Below are positions 18,652 through 28,160 of a DNA stretch of 64,000 nt, piece after piece. The notes below the pieces were generated by a model. The model had not been told where the DNA came from. It searched no databases and saw nothing but the letters and a program-made list of their open reading frames with translations. Position 1 is the first letter of the stretch. Every line of letters starts with the position of its first letter. Source of the DNA: Pacificoceanicola sp049341065 (GTDB lineage Bacteria; Pseudomonadota; Alphaproteobacteria; Rhodobacterales; Rhodobacteraceae); assembly GCF_049341065.1 (NCBI RefSeq), contig NZ_JBMPIX010000003.1:403883-467882 (forward strand), written 5' to 3'. The translations under genes and the position numbers were made by a program.

Positions 18652-19027
18652 TCTCCTCAACTCATCCGTCCCAACCGTTTCCTACATCGCTTGAGTATAA
18701 AGGCGGTATTGGGGCTTTGGTCCCACGCTTCAGGAGCGTCCTGACCACTCCGCAACCGGCCCTGCCCTTGCAGTCTGGGCTACTTGATCCGCACAAGCGA
18801 TTTGATGCGCTCGGCAGCGCGCCAAGCTCCATGAGTTTTCTCTTCCAAGTGGTATCACCAACCGCCGCAGAACTGCGGCAAATTTTTTTTGAGTAATTTC
18901 TTCGCCTCGAACTAAACCAGCCAACATCACCATTGCCAACACGCAGACGGGCACTGCGCAAGGCCTTTGAAGCCGGACAGATACCGGCCCCCATCAAAGA
19001 AGTCGGCAACAAAAAGGAGCCAGCCGC
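18652..19027. other. Intergenic region, no gene recognised
   Basis: About 375 bases between the restriction operon and the two small genes. A minus-strand frame covers much of it but has no ribosome-binding site and contains poor protein sequence. A purine-rich ribosome-binding site for the next gene begins near 19013. No clear terminator was seen for the restriction operon. Confidence 0.45.
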
Positions 19028-19390
19028 ATGCCCCGTGATCTCTTCGCTGCTGTACCAGCAGCACAATTTGTTATTTCGAACGCATTTGCCCTCGAATGTG
19101 CCTCTCAACTGCTTGGCGGGATCAAAGCACAAAAACGCTTCCAGCGACTTGCCAGTGACCTTCTTGCCTCGCCCAACCTAACACGTCGGCTGACACGCGA
19201 ACTGGATGCCTTGGACGACCTGCTCTCGTTGCGGCACGTGCACAATTCCGACCGCATCGAGGCAGCACATTTTTCAAACATTCAGCCAGATGATCCCGCC
19301 GTGGAAGAAGTCTGCATGTTGCTGGACGGTCTGCGCGAGGCGCGATCACTCGAACATCCTTCTCACGGCATGACGAACTCGAACCGGTGA
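19028..19390 (+). CDS. Small hypothetical protein, 120 residues
   Basis: The ATG is preceded by AAAAAGGAG with good spacing, which supports translation. The protein is mostly helical in appearance (QRLASDLLASPNLTRRLTRELDALDDLLSL) and lacks a signal peptide, membrane segment or recognised domain. The next small gene begins 47 bases downstream with its own ribosome-binding site, so the two are probably co-transcribed. They lie between a restriction operon and an integrase and are likely cargo of the same element. I do not recognise the family. Confidence 0.55.
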   Translation: MPRDLFAAVPAAQFVISNAFALECASQLLGGIKAQKRFQRLASDLLASPNLTRRLTRELDALDDLLSLRHVHNSDRIEAAHFSNIQPDDPAVEEVCMLLDGLREARSLEHPSHGMTNSNR

Positions 19391-19437
19391 GACTGAAAAC
19401 TTTGGCAACTCGATATTCACGAACCAAGGAGACTATC

Positions 19438-19848
19438 ATGGCAAACCAAATCAAAGATGTTGCTCATCAAGCTGTATTGGAATTCGCTGCATTGTGCAGC
19501 CTTTATCAGATCAAACGCGGGCTTTTGTCGTTCTCGGCTCGAACCAAGGCCGACCAATTCGTCGCCGAGATCCAAAGCCAAGGGCATTTCGAACCCGCGA
19601 TTCTGGACAATGCCTCTGACCTACAACAGTGCCTGCAATGCGAAATCGAGGTATCCGGGGGCGCTCCGACCGCCGCGAGAAGCGATGAAGGTGATCTATT
19701 TTGGCTCGGAGGTTCGGCAGCCAGCCGGGAGCTTGCCGAACTCGAACGAAGCTTGGACAGTTACATCAGGCACTCGCGCTATGTCAGCCTTGCTCTTGAA
19801 GCCGAGGCGGCCATCGACCGTCGCCGTGCAAGGCTTTCAACGGATTGA
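19438..19848 (+). CDS. Small hypothetical protein, 136 residues
   Basis: The chosen ATG at 19438 has AAGGAG seven to ten bases upstream; an earlier in-frame ATG at 19387 overlaps the previous gene and lacks such a site. The protein is soluble and helical in look (VAHQAVLEFAALCSLYQIKRGLLSF, then a long acidic helix near the C-terminus). No motif is recognised. It follows the 120-residue hypothetical gene in the same direction. Confidence 0.6.
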   Translation: MANQIKDVAHQAVLEFAALCSLYQIKRGLLSFSARTKADQFVAEIQSQGHFEPAILDNASDLQQCLQCEIEVSGGAPTAARSDEGDLFWLGGSAASRELAELERSLDSYIRHSRYVSLALEAEAAIDRRRARLSTD

Positions 19849-20287
19849 TATCGCTAAATATAGGCGGAAAGCTCAAAATCGCCTCCACTGGCAACTGCCA
19901 CCTTTCTTGCAACAACACACCTGCGTCAAACCCCAGAACAGCTGGGGAGGTCCGGACAATGAAATGAGGCGAACTGCGTTAGAAATGTCCACCACGCCTC
20001 CCTGAAAACAAATATCTATTGGCCAAAAGTAAACGTAGCGAAACAAAGAAACACGGAAAAACGAAAATAAAATCATTGCGTTCATGCTTTGTCCCGGCGC
20101 ATTAAAAGCCGGCACAATCAAGAACTGATGAGGGGCTGCGAAACCAGGCGTCTGTCTTGCTTAACTTCACAAGGCAAAGGCTTGCGCCGTTTTTCCAGAC
20201 CTATGTGCAAGATGCACAAATCGCCCTGAATGGACGCAAACTGTTACCTCGGGCAGAAGCCCTTTCATCCGTATCATGGAGATCGAT
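19849..20287. other. Intergenic region upstream of the excisionase-like gene
   Basis: About 440 bases with lower GC than the surroundings, including the A-rich stretch around 20030-20075. No gene is recognised. A short GC hairpin (GCCGG region near 20096-20112) is visible. The region probably holds the promoter of the excisionase-integrase pair. Confidence 0.45.
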
Positions 20288-20467
20288 ATGAACCCCATTT
20301 ATACACCAGATCAACTCGCTGACCGGTGGAAGTGCTGTGCAAACACAGTTCGAAAAGCAATCGAATCCGGGGAACTTGCGGCCTTCCGCGTAGGGAGACT
20401 TCTAAGAATTCCGGAAGAATCTGTATTAGCGTTCGAGACGCGATTCACGGATAGCAAACACTGTTAG
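20288..20467 (+). CDS. Excisionase-like helix-turn-helix protein
   Basis: This is a 59-residue protein from ATG 20288, which has GGAG six bases upstream; the in-frame ATG at 20276 is too close to that site. The sequence YTPDQLADRWKCCANTVRKAIESGELAAFRVGRLLRIPEESVLAFE matches the small MerR-like/excisionase DNA-binding fold (a TPDQLA helix, NTVRKAI recognition helix and a wing with RVGRLLRI). It sits 194 bases upstream of the integrase on the same strand, the usual place for a recombination directionality factor. Its role would be to bend att DNA and favour excision. Confidence 0.82.
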   Translation: MNPIYTPDQLADRWKCCANTVRKAIESGELAAFRVGRLLRIPEESVLAFETRFTDSKHC

Positions 20468-20661
20468 CGAGAATATCAATATCTCTGCTACCTAACAAAC
20501 TCGGTTGAGGGACAAGATGACCTGATTGGTCTTCAAAATCCACTCCACTCAGACCGTATCAGGTATACAACTTCCAGGGCATTAAAATACGAACGTACTT
20601 CCCAGCCAACTCGGCTGGGAAACCAAATCTTGCATGCCATGGTTTTCAAAGGACAACTTCA

Positions 20662-21852
20662 ATGCCTCCTTTCTCTGTTCAAAAGTACCGCGGTGGATAC
20701 GCGGTCACATTCAACGATAATGATGGCGTCCGCCGGCGGTTCTCCCTGAAGGCGAAGACAAAAAAAGATGCGCTGCCAGAAGCTGCTGAAATCGTACAGG
20801 ACTATTTCCGCAAACCAGCCAATGAAGTCAAGATTCAAGATCTTTGGGACCTCTATCTTGAATATCTTGGTACAAAGCCTTCGGCGGCGCGAATGCGTAG
20901 CGCCGGAACACTGCTTGAATACTTTCGACATTTCAAACCATTGCAGATTACGCAGAGTGTCGTTGAGGAGTATATAAAGGGTCGTGTTCACAAAATCACA
21001 GGAAAACCGGTTTCTCAGGAAACGTTGTGGTCAGAGCTCGGCCTCTTACGCGATCTTATTAGCTATGCACGTAAACGGCGGGTAATTGGGCAGGACGACA
21101 TTCCCTACATTCCTCGCCCTTCCAAGCCTGCTCCTCGTGATCGTCCGCTGTCGAAAAACGAGGCTGCTGCGCTAATCAAGGAAGCAAAGCAAACTCCACA
21201 CCTATTCGTCGCAATCCTTCTGCTTCTGGGTACAGCGGGACGGGTTTCCGCAGTTTTGGAGCTTGAATGGGATCGTGTAGATTTCAAAAGTCAGACGATT
21301 GACCTTCGGACGAACGCACAAGGAACGCGCAAGGGCCGAGCAAAAGTTCCGATGAATCCGTTCCTTCGCGATCAACTTCTCGAGTGGAAAGCGAAAACCA
21401 ACTGTTCGTTTGTCGTTTCGTACAATGATCAAAGCGTCAGTAGTATCAGAACGTCATTTAAGAAGGCTGTAAAGCGAGCTGGTCTCAAAGACGTCCGCAT
21501 ACATGACCTTCGCCACACAGCCGCAGTGTGGATGTTGGAGGAAGGTTCGACAATTCAGAAAATCAGCCAATTCTTGGGTCATACGACGCTCGATCAAACG
21601 TTCAAGGTTTATGCTCGCTATCAGCCCGACTATCTTCGTCAGGAGGCCGATGCCCTTGACGTCGCGAACCTGGTCTCGACGGACAACGAGGATTTCGAAC
21701 GTATGAAGCAGCGCAAAATGGTGTTCCACGACACCAGCGAGTATGCAGCTATCACCGTTTACAAACGCTGGCACCCAGAACTTGCACATTTCCTTAAGCA
21801 TCATGCTGATGGCGTCATGCAGCAAATTCTGAGCTTGCAGGAAAAAATTTAG
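20662..21852 (+). CDS. Tyrosine-type site-specific integrase
   Basis: The 396-residue recombinase has a SAM-like core-binding region (about 50-150) and a catalytic domain with Arg194 (TAGRVSAVLEL), His281 and Arg284 (HDLRHTAAVW), His307 (FLGHTTL) and the nucleophile Tyr317 (KVYARY). An N-terminal Arm-like beta region (VQKYRGGYAVTFND) binds flanking arm sites. It would integrate and excise the element with the upstream excisionase-like protein. About 155 bases beyond its stop lies the 3' half of a CAU tRNA, the probable attachment site. Codon use is more AT-rich than in the flanking backbone genes. Confidence 0.92.
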   Translation: MPPFSVQKYRGGYAVTFNDNDGVRRRFSLKAKTKKDALPEAAEIVQDYFRKPANEVKIQDLWDLYLEYLGTKPSAARMRSAGTLLEYFRHFKPLQITQSVVEEYIKGRVHKITGKPVSQETLWSELGLLRDLISYARKRRVIGQDDIPYIPRPSKPAPRDRPLSKNEAAALIKEAKQTPHLFVAILLLLGTAGRVSAVLELEWDRVDFKSQTIDLRTNAQGTRKGRAKVPMNPFLRDQLLEWKAKTNCSFVVSYNDQSVSSIRTSFKKAVKRAGLKDVRIHDLRHTAAVWMLEEGSTIQKISQFLGHTTLDQTFKVYARYQPDYLRQEADALDVANLVSTDNEDFERMKQRKMVFHDTSEYAAITVYKRWHPELAHFLKHHADGVMQQILSLQEKI

Positions 21853-22215
21853 AACTGTGAATAAGGCTGTGCTCCATGTTTTCGACATGGCGCACAGCGT
21901 TCACTGAACCTTCACAGATGCGCCGAAAGGGATTACCTGCGTTGCCTCGCGCGCAAGCATGTTCTTAATGAGCTAAAATTCAAAGGATTAGCCGAAACAT
22001 GATTTGCTCATAACGCCTTGGTTGGGGGTTCGAGTCCCTCCGGGCCTACCAAACCCATTGTTATTTCCGGATGTTTCGCTTGTCCGCTCCCTTGTTGAAA
22101 GCGCTTGATTGACATTGGCGCGTCGCGATCAAACAGTGGGGCACGAATGCCCCAGTGGCTGCGGCAACACCAAACAATTCGCCAGCTGCCGGATTTTCGT
22201 CAATGCTTAGGCGGT
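21853..22215. other. Intergenic region carrying a half-tRNA attachment site
   Basis: Between the integrase and the convergent HEAT-repeat gene lies about 360 bases without a gene. It contains the tRNA 3' half at 22006-22051 described separately. The DNA left of this point is more AT-rich than the DNA on its right, which is consistent with an element boundary. Confidence 0.6.
22006..22051 (+). other. 3' half of a CAU-anticodon tRNA, probable integrative-element att site
   Basis: The sequence fits the 3' part of a tRNA exactly: anticodon loop CTCATAA (22007-22013, CAT at 22009-22011), five-base stem strand CGCCT, five-base variable loop, a T-arm with loop TTCGAGT flanked by five-base strands, a seven-base acceptor strand CGGGCCT, discriminator A and encoded CCA. 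Upstream bases do not pair to complete the anticodon stem and no 5' half exists here. The likely source is tRNA-Met or tRNA-Ile(CAU). Together with the adjacent integrase, this is the expected displaced copy left when an element integrates at a tRNA anticodon loop. It should not be annotated as a functional tRNA. Confidence 0.75.
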
Positions 22216-23076
22216 CTAGTTGCTCAAATGCGTCCGGTTCAAACCGGCGGCGCGGGAAACGGCTTCGCCTTTGGCAAGCCGCATCAAGGTGTCGCGCGTG
22301 TCTTGGGACGTTTCGCGCCGGGCGGCCTGCTCAATCAAGGTGCGCGCGTTGACGTTCTTGGTGCGGATCAGGCTGCGTGCCGCTTCGATCCGGACCGTTG
22401 CATCCGGGTCGCGCAACCCGTGCGTCACAAAGGTCTCAAAACTGTCGACCGCCGGCATTCCTGCCAGCGCGCTGAGCGCCGCACGACGAAACCCCGGGTC
22501 CGGTGCATTGGCGGCGATATGTTGCAATTGATCGACCGAGGCTGCGTTGCCGTTGTAGCTGAGCTGAACGATCTCGCGCACAGCGGTGGCCCGCTCGCTT
22601 GCGGTAGGCTGAACTGGCGGGCTGGTTGCTGCGGCCTGCGGCGTACCTTCGGCCATCTCGGCAGTCGGGACATCCCCATCGGCCTCGGCAACGACCCATA
22701 TCTTGCGGATCTCCGGCGGCGTAGCGCTGTCATCATAGAACAAGACGACGGAGTTGGCTGAGATGATCCGGTTCAACGCCGCATCAACAGTCAGGCCGTC
22801 AAATTCAATTGCGCGACCCAGCTTCCCAAGCCGGGCGCTGAGTTTGACGTCAATGCCCGCCACCTCTCCTATCCGCTCAATGATCGCTGCGCGGGAGGTG
22901 CCGGACAGAACCTGCCCGCTCAGCAAGCCAGACTTGGCGTCAAATGCCAAATCAATGCCCTGCCCCGCCTTGGTGGCGGAGCTGTGCTGTGGCGCCTCTT
23001 GCGCCTGAACCGCCACGCCGATCAGCGTGGCGGCGAGAACCTTGACCACAAGGCCGTGCATCAAATAGCCCGCCAT
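22216..23076 (-). CDS. Exported HEAT-repeat protein
   Basis: The 286-residue protein has a signal peptide ending near AVQAQE. Residues about 35-125 contain LSGQVLSGTSRAAIIERIGEVAGIDVKL...ALNRIISANSVVLFY, which resembles an STN/secretin-type small periplasmic fold. After a Pro/Ala linker (about 135-165), the C-terminal part has HEAT-like alpha repeats (DPGFRRAALSALAGM, DPDATVRIEAARSLI). Such repeats act as protein-binding scaffolds. Its start overlaps the last base of the upstream M28 peptidase gene, so it is translationally coupled and last in the protease cluster. A role in docking or folding of the exported proteases is inference. Confidence 0.7.
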   Translation of the reverse strand: MAGYLMHGLVVKVLAATLIGVAVQAQEAPQHSSATKAGQGIDLAFDAKSGLLSGQVLSGTSRAAIIERIGEVAGIDVKLSARLGKLGRAIEFDGLTVDAALNRIISANSVVLFYDDSATPPEIRKIWVVAEADGDVPTAEMAEGTPQAAATSPPVQPTASERATAVREIVQLSYNGNAASVDQLQHIAANAPDPGFRRAALSALAGMPAVDSFETFVTHGLRDPDATVRIEAARSLIRTKNVNARTLIEQAARRETSQDTRDTLMRLAKGEAVSRAAGLNRTHLSN

Positions 23077-24623
23077 CAGCGGCGCAGGTGCGAACCACGA
23101 TATTCCATGGACTTCGCACTGGCGACGATCGCCTTGTCGTTGGCCTTGTCCGTTCCGTTGACCGATGACGTGGTCTGGGCAAAGGTCAGCACCGCATGCG
23201 CTGCGGCATCGCCCATCTGGTCCAGCGCTTCCAGACTGATGTTGTCGAAGGTATCGCAGGCAAGGTGATAGCAGGGATCATATTGTTCGCCCGCCGTGCC
23301 ACCATAAATCGCGACCTCTGCATCGGTCTTGATGCCTTCGGCGCCGGTGAACAGACCGCCGGCGGGGATTCCGACCTCAATGAACGGTCCGTAATCCGAC
23401 CGACCGTCAAACGCGGTTGCCTCGACCTCAAGCCCCTGTTCGGCGAAATAATCCAGAAACACCTGTTCGGTATTGCCGGACCCGTTCGGACCTGCCGTGC
23501 CCGTGGCCGAGCCATCGCCGTCATAGACAAAGCGCACGAAGTTGGGCGAACCGATCATGTCGAAGTTCAAGTTGACGGCGATATCCTTGATGTCGCGCTT
23601 GCTCAGTTGCGAGACATAGAATTCCGAGCCGAGAAGACCCGCCTCTTCGGCGCCCCACCATGCAAACCGCACCTTGTTGCGCGGCTCGATCTCAAGCGCG
23701 GCCATTTGCAAGGCGATTTCCAGAATGGCGGCAGAACCGCTGCCGTTGTCCTGAATGCCCGGGCCTTCAGAGACCGAATCCAGGTGCGCGCCAACCACAA
23801 CCACGCGATCGTCCCGCCCGGCGGGGGTTTCGGCGATGACATTGGCCGAAACGCGGTTTTCCGAGACCGCATCGACCTTCAGCCGTACTTCGATATCCAC
23901 CTCGGGATCGTCATCACCCGAGGCAAGTTCCTCTCCGACAGCAAAGGCCGCGCCGACAATCGGAATGCTGAAGTCAGGGCCGCCAAGCGTGCCAAGGAAA
24001 TTGTCCGTGCGTCCCGGTTGGCCTTCATTGAAGATCACCACGCCAACCGCGCCGGCGGCCTCGGCATTCGCGGCCTTCTCCGCAAAGGAACAACTGCCAC
24101 GCTGGATGATCGCGATGTTGCCGGACACGAAATCGGCAAAGTCGGCAGCCTCGCATCCGCTGGTCGAGCTGTTGTCCGTCGCACCGGGTGGCAGCATGAG
24201 ATCGACGCCCTGTGCAATAGCGGTCACGTCGCCCGATCCCGAATAGCTCATCGTCGCGAAACCGGCCAAACCGAAATAGTCGTAGGATGCGGGATTTGGC
24301 GCAATCTGTTCAAGAATGCCGATCGAAAGTTCCTGAAAGTAGGGATATTCAAACGGCTGGACCGTCACGTCATACCCTGCCCCGCTCATTTGCGTGGCGA
24401 CATAGTTGACCGAGGCCAGATAGCCCGGACTGGAGGCTTCGCGAATACCGCCATTGGCGTCGGCAAAGCCTTGCAAGGCGGCCTGATGCACGCGGATACC
24501 TTCGACGGTCACGGCTTCTCGAAGGTCGCTGGAATCCACACCGGTTGCTGAAAAAACGGGATTACTGAGTACACATGAAAGTGCGATAACGGACGTGCCC
24601 ATTAGGGTCGGACGTGACAACAT
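23076..24623 (-). CDS. Secreted M28-family zinc peptidase with PA domain
   Basis: The 515-residue protein has a signal peptide (cleavage near VFSATG). A protease-associated domain lies at about residues 145-245 (GNIAIIQRGSCSFAEKAANAEAAGAVG). The M28 catalytic part follows with zinc ligands in GAHLDSV and DNGSGSAAILE, the Glu pair in AWWGAEEAGLLGS, the Asp in NFDMIGSPN, and a late His in CYHLACDTFDN. These match aminopeptidases of the Aap/Ywad type, which remove N-terminal residues from peptides outside the cell. ATG at 24623 has GGGAG seven bases upstream. It is coupled to the HEAT-repeat gene. Confidence 0.93.
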   Translation of the reverse strand: MLSRPTLMGTSVIALSCVLSNPVFSATGVDSSDLREAVTVEGIRVHQAALQGFADANGGIREASSPGYLASVNYVATQMSGAGYDVTVQPFEYPYFQELSIGILEQIAPNPASYDYFGLAGFATMSYSGSGDVTAIAQGVDLMLPPGATDNSSTSGCEAADFADFVSGNIAIIQRGSCSFAEKAANAEAAGAVGVVIFNEGQPGRTDNFLGTLGGPDFSIPIVGAAFAVGEELASGDDDPEVDIEVRLKVDAVSENRVSANVIAETPAGRDDRVVVVGAHLDSVSEGPGIQDNGSGSAAILEIALQMAALEIEPRNKVRFAWWGAEEAGLLGSEFYVSQLSKRDIKDIAVNLNFDMIGSPNFVRFVYDGDGSATGTAGPNGSGNTEQVFLDYFAEQGLEVEATAFDGRSDYGPFIEVGIPAGGLFTGAEGIKTDAEVAIYGGTAGEQYDPCYHLACDTFDNISLEALDQMGDAAAHAVLTFAQTTSSVNGTDKANDKAIVASAKSMEYRGSHLRR

Positions 24624-24784
24624 TTCTCATCTCCCTGACTATATTTTGATTGAATAATTCAACCAGAATACTCGGAAAGGGTGTTTTCTCAAAATGAAAT
24701 TTGGCAAGTCACCTTTGGATATGCGGACTGCGCCCAATTCGTTGCTGCCCCACCAGTGGCGCGATGGCGCGCCTTTCGATCACC

Positions 24785-25894
24785 TCAGAAAGGGCCCATC
24801 GTTTCGGTCAACCACGCCGTAATCGGAGCGGCCAGAACACCTCGGTTTTCCTTCCACGCGCTTTCGGGCGCTTCCTGAAACCCGAAATGGTGGATACCCA
24901 CCAGTTGCCCCGAGAGATTGAGAATGGGCGCTCCGGATGAACCGCTGGCCGTATCGCAGGTATGGGTAAAATCGCTGTCTGGCGCGCGGCCTGTGACCGG
25001 GCTTTGCACGGCGGCGCAATCGATAAACGACACCTCCATTGGCAAATCTCCGGGGTGCTGAATGATCACCAAGGGCCCCTCTGGTTGCACCGGGTCTTGT
25101 GGCACGGTCACGGTGCCAAAGGCTTCGCCCGGGGATGCTGACAGATGCACCGCTGTGACATCATAGGCAAAGCTGGATTGTTCCGGCGCATAGCCTTTAC
25201 ACCTGAGTTGCGGGCCCATCGAAAGCCCGCCCACTTCGTTGCGGCGATAGCCAAAGACAGCCGTCATCGTCGCGCAGGATTCATCCGAGCGGATGCAGTG
25301 TTCGTTGGTCAGCAAAAGGTCAGGCGCGACAAGAAACCCGGTGCAGGTGCGGGGCACACCGCCATCAAAGAACGACAAAAACGCCACGGGACCAGAGAGC
25401 GCGCGGATTTCATCGGGCACTTCTGGCGCGGCGATCGGGTACAGCTGGTTTTCCCCGTGCGTGGAATAAAGCACCACTTCATCCTGCTGCACCGACAGGT
25501 TCGAAATCCGAACGGTTGTCTCGTCGGACAGCCGGTCCGGGGTGAACAGGGCCATCGTGACCTGACCATTGGGGATCAGCCCCGTCCAATAGCCATCCTC
25601 TGGCACCTCGATCAGGGGGATGATGAACTCCTGATCCAGTTCCGAAAACAGGTAAAGCTGTGCCGTTTCCGGCACCTGTGGCCCTTCGACCTGGATCAAA
25701 AGCCGCAGGTAATCTGTGTCCGGAATCTCGATCCCGTCTTTCCAGACCACCGGCAGATCATCCGAGCGTTCCTCCGGGCCAATCCGCAGGTCCAGATCCC
25801 GCACGCCGCCATCGATGCGCGATTCCAGAACCGGGATGTCCTGCGCATGGGCCGCGGCGCCCCAGACCAGCAGATACAGGCAGACCGCCCTCAT
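24785..25894 (-). CDS. Secreted trypsin-like serine protease (V8/S1-type)
   Basis: The 369-residue protein has a signal peptide (AAAHAQD) and an N-terminal beta-rich region (about 20-160). The S1 domain follows: catalytic His in LLTNEHCI, Asp in AYDVTAVHL and Ser in TASGSSGAPI. The NEHC context, where classical trypsins have AAHC, is common in glutamyl-endopeptidase-like and other bacterial S1 enzymes. Its ATG overlaps the stop of the upstream subtilase gene by four bases, so the serine protease and the subtilase are made together. An N-terminal domain of unknown kind may serve as pro-region or substrate-binding part. Confidence 0.88.
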   Translation of the reverse strand: MRAVCLYLLVWGAAAHAQDIPVLESRIDGGVRDLDLRIGPEERSDDLPVVWKDGIEIPDTDYLRLLIQVEGPQVPETAQLYLFSELDQEFIIPLIEVPEDGYWTGLIPNGQVTMALFTPDRLSDETTVRISNLSVQQDEVVLYSTHGENQLYPIAAPEVPDEIRALSGPVAFLSFFDGGVPRTCTGFLVAPDLLLTNEHCIRSDESCATMTAVFGYRRNEVGGLSMGPQLRCKGYAPEQSSFAYDVTAVHLSASPGEAFGTVTVPQDPVQPEGPLVIIQHPGDLPMEVSFIDCAAVQSPVTGRAPDSDFTHTCDTASGSSGAPILNLSGQLVGIHHFGFQEAPESAWKENRGVLAAPITAWLTETMGPF

Positions 25895-28134
25895 CCCTGA
25901 AACAACGGTGAAGTATAGTCGCGGATCGCGCCGAACGGAAAGCTGACCACTTCCGGGACGCCGTCGACTGTTGTACGCACCTCGACCATGGGCGAGATCG
26001 TCGCCACAAGGCAGGAGGCGTCGCGCTCCAACGTGCCATAACGGCTGCCGTCCTCTTCGCCGACATGACGGAACAGGATGTGCCGGTCCTTGTCATCGTT
26101 GAAGGTCAGCCGGCGAATGTTCCACCACGATTGGAAGCGCTGATCAGGGTTGGGTGAACGACAAACAATCACGTCTGGAACATTCACCACTTGCCCGACA
26201 ATGCGGCGCCCGTCGAACAGTTCGAACTGAGCGGAATTCAATGCGATTGCGCGTTTGACATTCAACCGCCCGGCCATGACCTTGCCGTTCAAGCCAGTAA
26301 AGAAATCTGCTGTATAGATCAGCCGGTCTTTCACCACCTTCGGGGCGATTTGTCCGCCAGCCGCCAACAGCGCCGGATCATCGCCGTAAATGAATTCGCC
26401 TGTGGAAAAGATCAGCGATGCAGTCGCCGTGACCTGCGGTGCGGCAAACGACGTGCCGGTCATCGCGGTAAACGCATTGTCTGAAGTGGTCGTCAGAATA
26501 TCCACCGCTGGCGCGCCGATCTCAAACTTTGAGCTGGTGTTGCTACCGCGTGACCCGGAATGCCAGGGCGTGGGATTGTCCATGTCGTTGTCCAGACCGA
26601 CAACCGTAATGACATTCTCCAGGGAATTGAGACAGGCGGGGATCAGGGGGCATCCGCCATTCAGCGGCTTGTTCTCGTTTCCGGCAGCCGCGACGATCAG
26701 CAACCGGCTTTCCTGAATACGCAGGGCGTTTTCCACTTCACCGCTGCCCTGAAAATCGGGCAGCAGACCAAAGCTCAGGTTCGCGACGCGGGCGCCGACC
26801 GGAATATCGGTCATGATCTGTTCGGCCAACCGGACAATCTGCCGATCCCGCGGCAGCGTCTTGTCAAACGAGATCATGTGGATGCGCGCATTTGGGTTGA
26901 GGCCAACAATCCCCTTGCCGTTCAAGGGCGATGCGATGACGCCGGCAACCGCCGCCCCATGTTCAGAAAGGCTCAGCCCCAGCGGGTCGATCTTGTCGCA
27001 ATCCAGACTTAGCCCGGCCCCCTCCCCCTCCGCCGATGCCATGCGCGCGACGTGTTCGCCATCGGCAGGCGCGGCGGCCGCAACGGTCACCGTTTCGGGC
27101 GGGCCAAATATCTTGCCATCACTCATGATCAGCGGCGGCAGATCACAATGCGTTTTCGTCACCGCGCTGTCGATCACCACCACATCCACCGGGTGGCTTT
27201 GCTGTTCGGTCAGCGGTTCAAGCTGCGCAAAGGGGTGGTTGATCAGTTTGAAGAGGTCGATCTGCTCCACCACCAGAGGATCGTCGCTGATCCCGTACTC
27301 CTTGATGGTCCCTGTTGTGCGCAGATTGGACCGCAGCGTTTCCAGAGCAAAATCATTCAACGACCGGCTGCTGAATTGCCTTTGCCAAGCGGGCGAAAAC
27401 ACCTTGGTGGGATCGACAAAGGTCAGCACCTTGTCGGAAATCCGTGTCGAGGGCTGCAATCTGCGCAACAGGGTGGATTTTTCGTCCGGACGCAAGGCAA
27501 TGCTGGCCTGCAATTGCAACTGCGGAACGGTCACGTTCACAAGCCCGCTGGGTGCCTTGATAATGGGTGGGTTGAAGCGCGCGATGACGTCTTCGCAGCT
27601 CCCTTTCCACGCCGAGCAGTCCATTCCCGGCTGGATTTCGAATTTGGACAGATCAAACCCGCTTGGCACCTGTATGCGAGTCAGCGTCGTGATCGACTGA
27701 AACTGGTAATCCGGCACCAAAAGCGTCGCGCCCAGCTTTGTGCGCCATTGTCCGGGACTGATGTTGTAGCCGCCCACATGGGTGGTCAGCGAGCGCAATT
27801 GCCGGTCTGACAAGGCGCTGCGGCTGCGACGACACAGATCAGGGTTCAGGTCGCACATCATCGCGTCAAGGCTTTGTGGAAAGAACGCCCCGTAGAACAG
27901 GTTTTCATCCCGCAGGACACGCTCCACAAAGGGGCTTTTGTCCATCGTCACCCTGCGCAGGGTCAGATTGCCCGAGTTGTAAAGCGACAGGTAAAGTGCC
28001 TCCATCTCGTTCGACAACTCGGTGGCGTTTTCGCTGTGGGAACGCCAGTCCATCACCAGATCGGGCAAACCGGACTGCGCGGCAACCTGGCCAGCGCCAA
28101 GGAAAACCGCAGAAATCATGGCAAAGAATTTCAT
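25891..28134 (-). CDS. Secreted subtilisin-family (S8) peptidase, large
   Basis: From ATG 28134 (AAGGAG seven bases upstream) the protein is 747 residues, with a signal peptide ending near VAAQSG. An N-terminal region of about 310 residues shows no I9 pattern and is not recognised. The S8 domain has Asp in VVVIDSAV, His in SEHGAAVAGVIAS, Asn in VAAAGNENK and Ser in MTGTSFAAPQ, so the triad is complete. The usual HGTH is HGAA here, which keeps the catalytic His. The C-terminal region of about 130 residues is beta-rich. It follows the metalloprotease gene by 26 bases and overlaps the S1 gene, within one transcription unit. Confidence 0.9.
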   Translation of the reverse strand: MKFFAMISAVFLGAGQVAAQSGLPDLVMDWRSHSENATELSNEMEALYLSLYNSGNLTLRRVTMDKSPFVERVLRDENLFYGAFFPQSLDAMMCDLNPDLCRRSRSALSDRQLRSLTTHVGGYNISPGQWRTKLGATLLVPDYQFQSITTLTRIQVPSGFDLSKFEIQPGMDCSAWKGSCEDVIARFNPPIIKAPSGLVNVTVPQLQLQASIALRPDEKSTLLRRLQPSTRISDKVLTFVDPTKVFSPAWQRQFSSRSLNDFALETLRSNLRTTGTIKEYGISDDPLVVEQIDLFKLINHPFAQLEPLTEQQSHPVDVVVIDSAVTKTHCDLPPLIMSDGKIFGPPETVTVAAAAPADGEHVARMASAEGEGAGLSLDCDKIDPLGLSLSEHGAAVAGVIASPLNGKGIVGLNPNARIHMISFDKTLPRDRQIVRLAEQIMTDIPVGARVANLSFGLLPDFQGSGEVENALRIQESRLLIVAAAGNENKPLNGGCPLIPACLNSLENVITVVGLDNDMDNPTPWHSGSRGSNTSSKFEIGAPAVDILTTTSDNAFTAMTGTSFAAPQVTATASLIFSTGEFIYGDDPALLAAGGQIAPKVVKDRLIYTADFFTGLNGKVMAGRLNVKRAIALNSAQFELFDGRRIVGQVVNVPDVIVCRSPNPDQRFQSWWNIRRLTFNDDKDRHILFRHVGEEDGSRYGTLERDASCLVATISPMVEVRTTVDGVPEVVSFPFGAIRDYTSPLFQG

Positions 28135-28160
28135 ACTCATTCTCCTTTTGCGAAAGAGTG

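Noticed and set aside
22006..22051. Functional tRNA gene
   Set aside because: The 5' acceptor strand, D-arm and 5' anticodon stem are missing, so it is only a 3' half.
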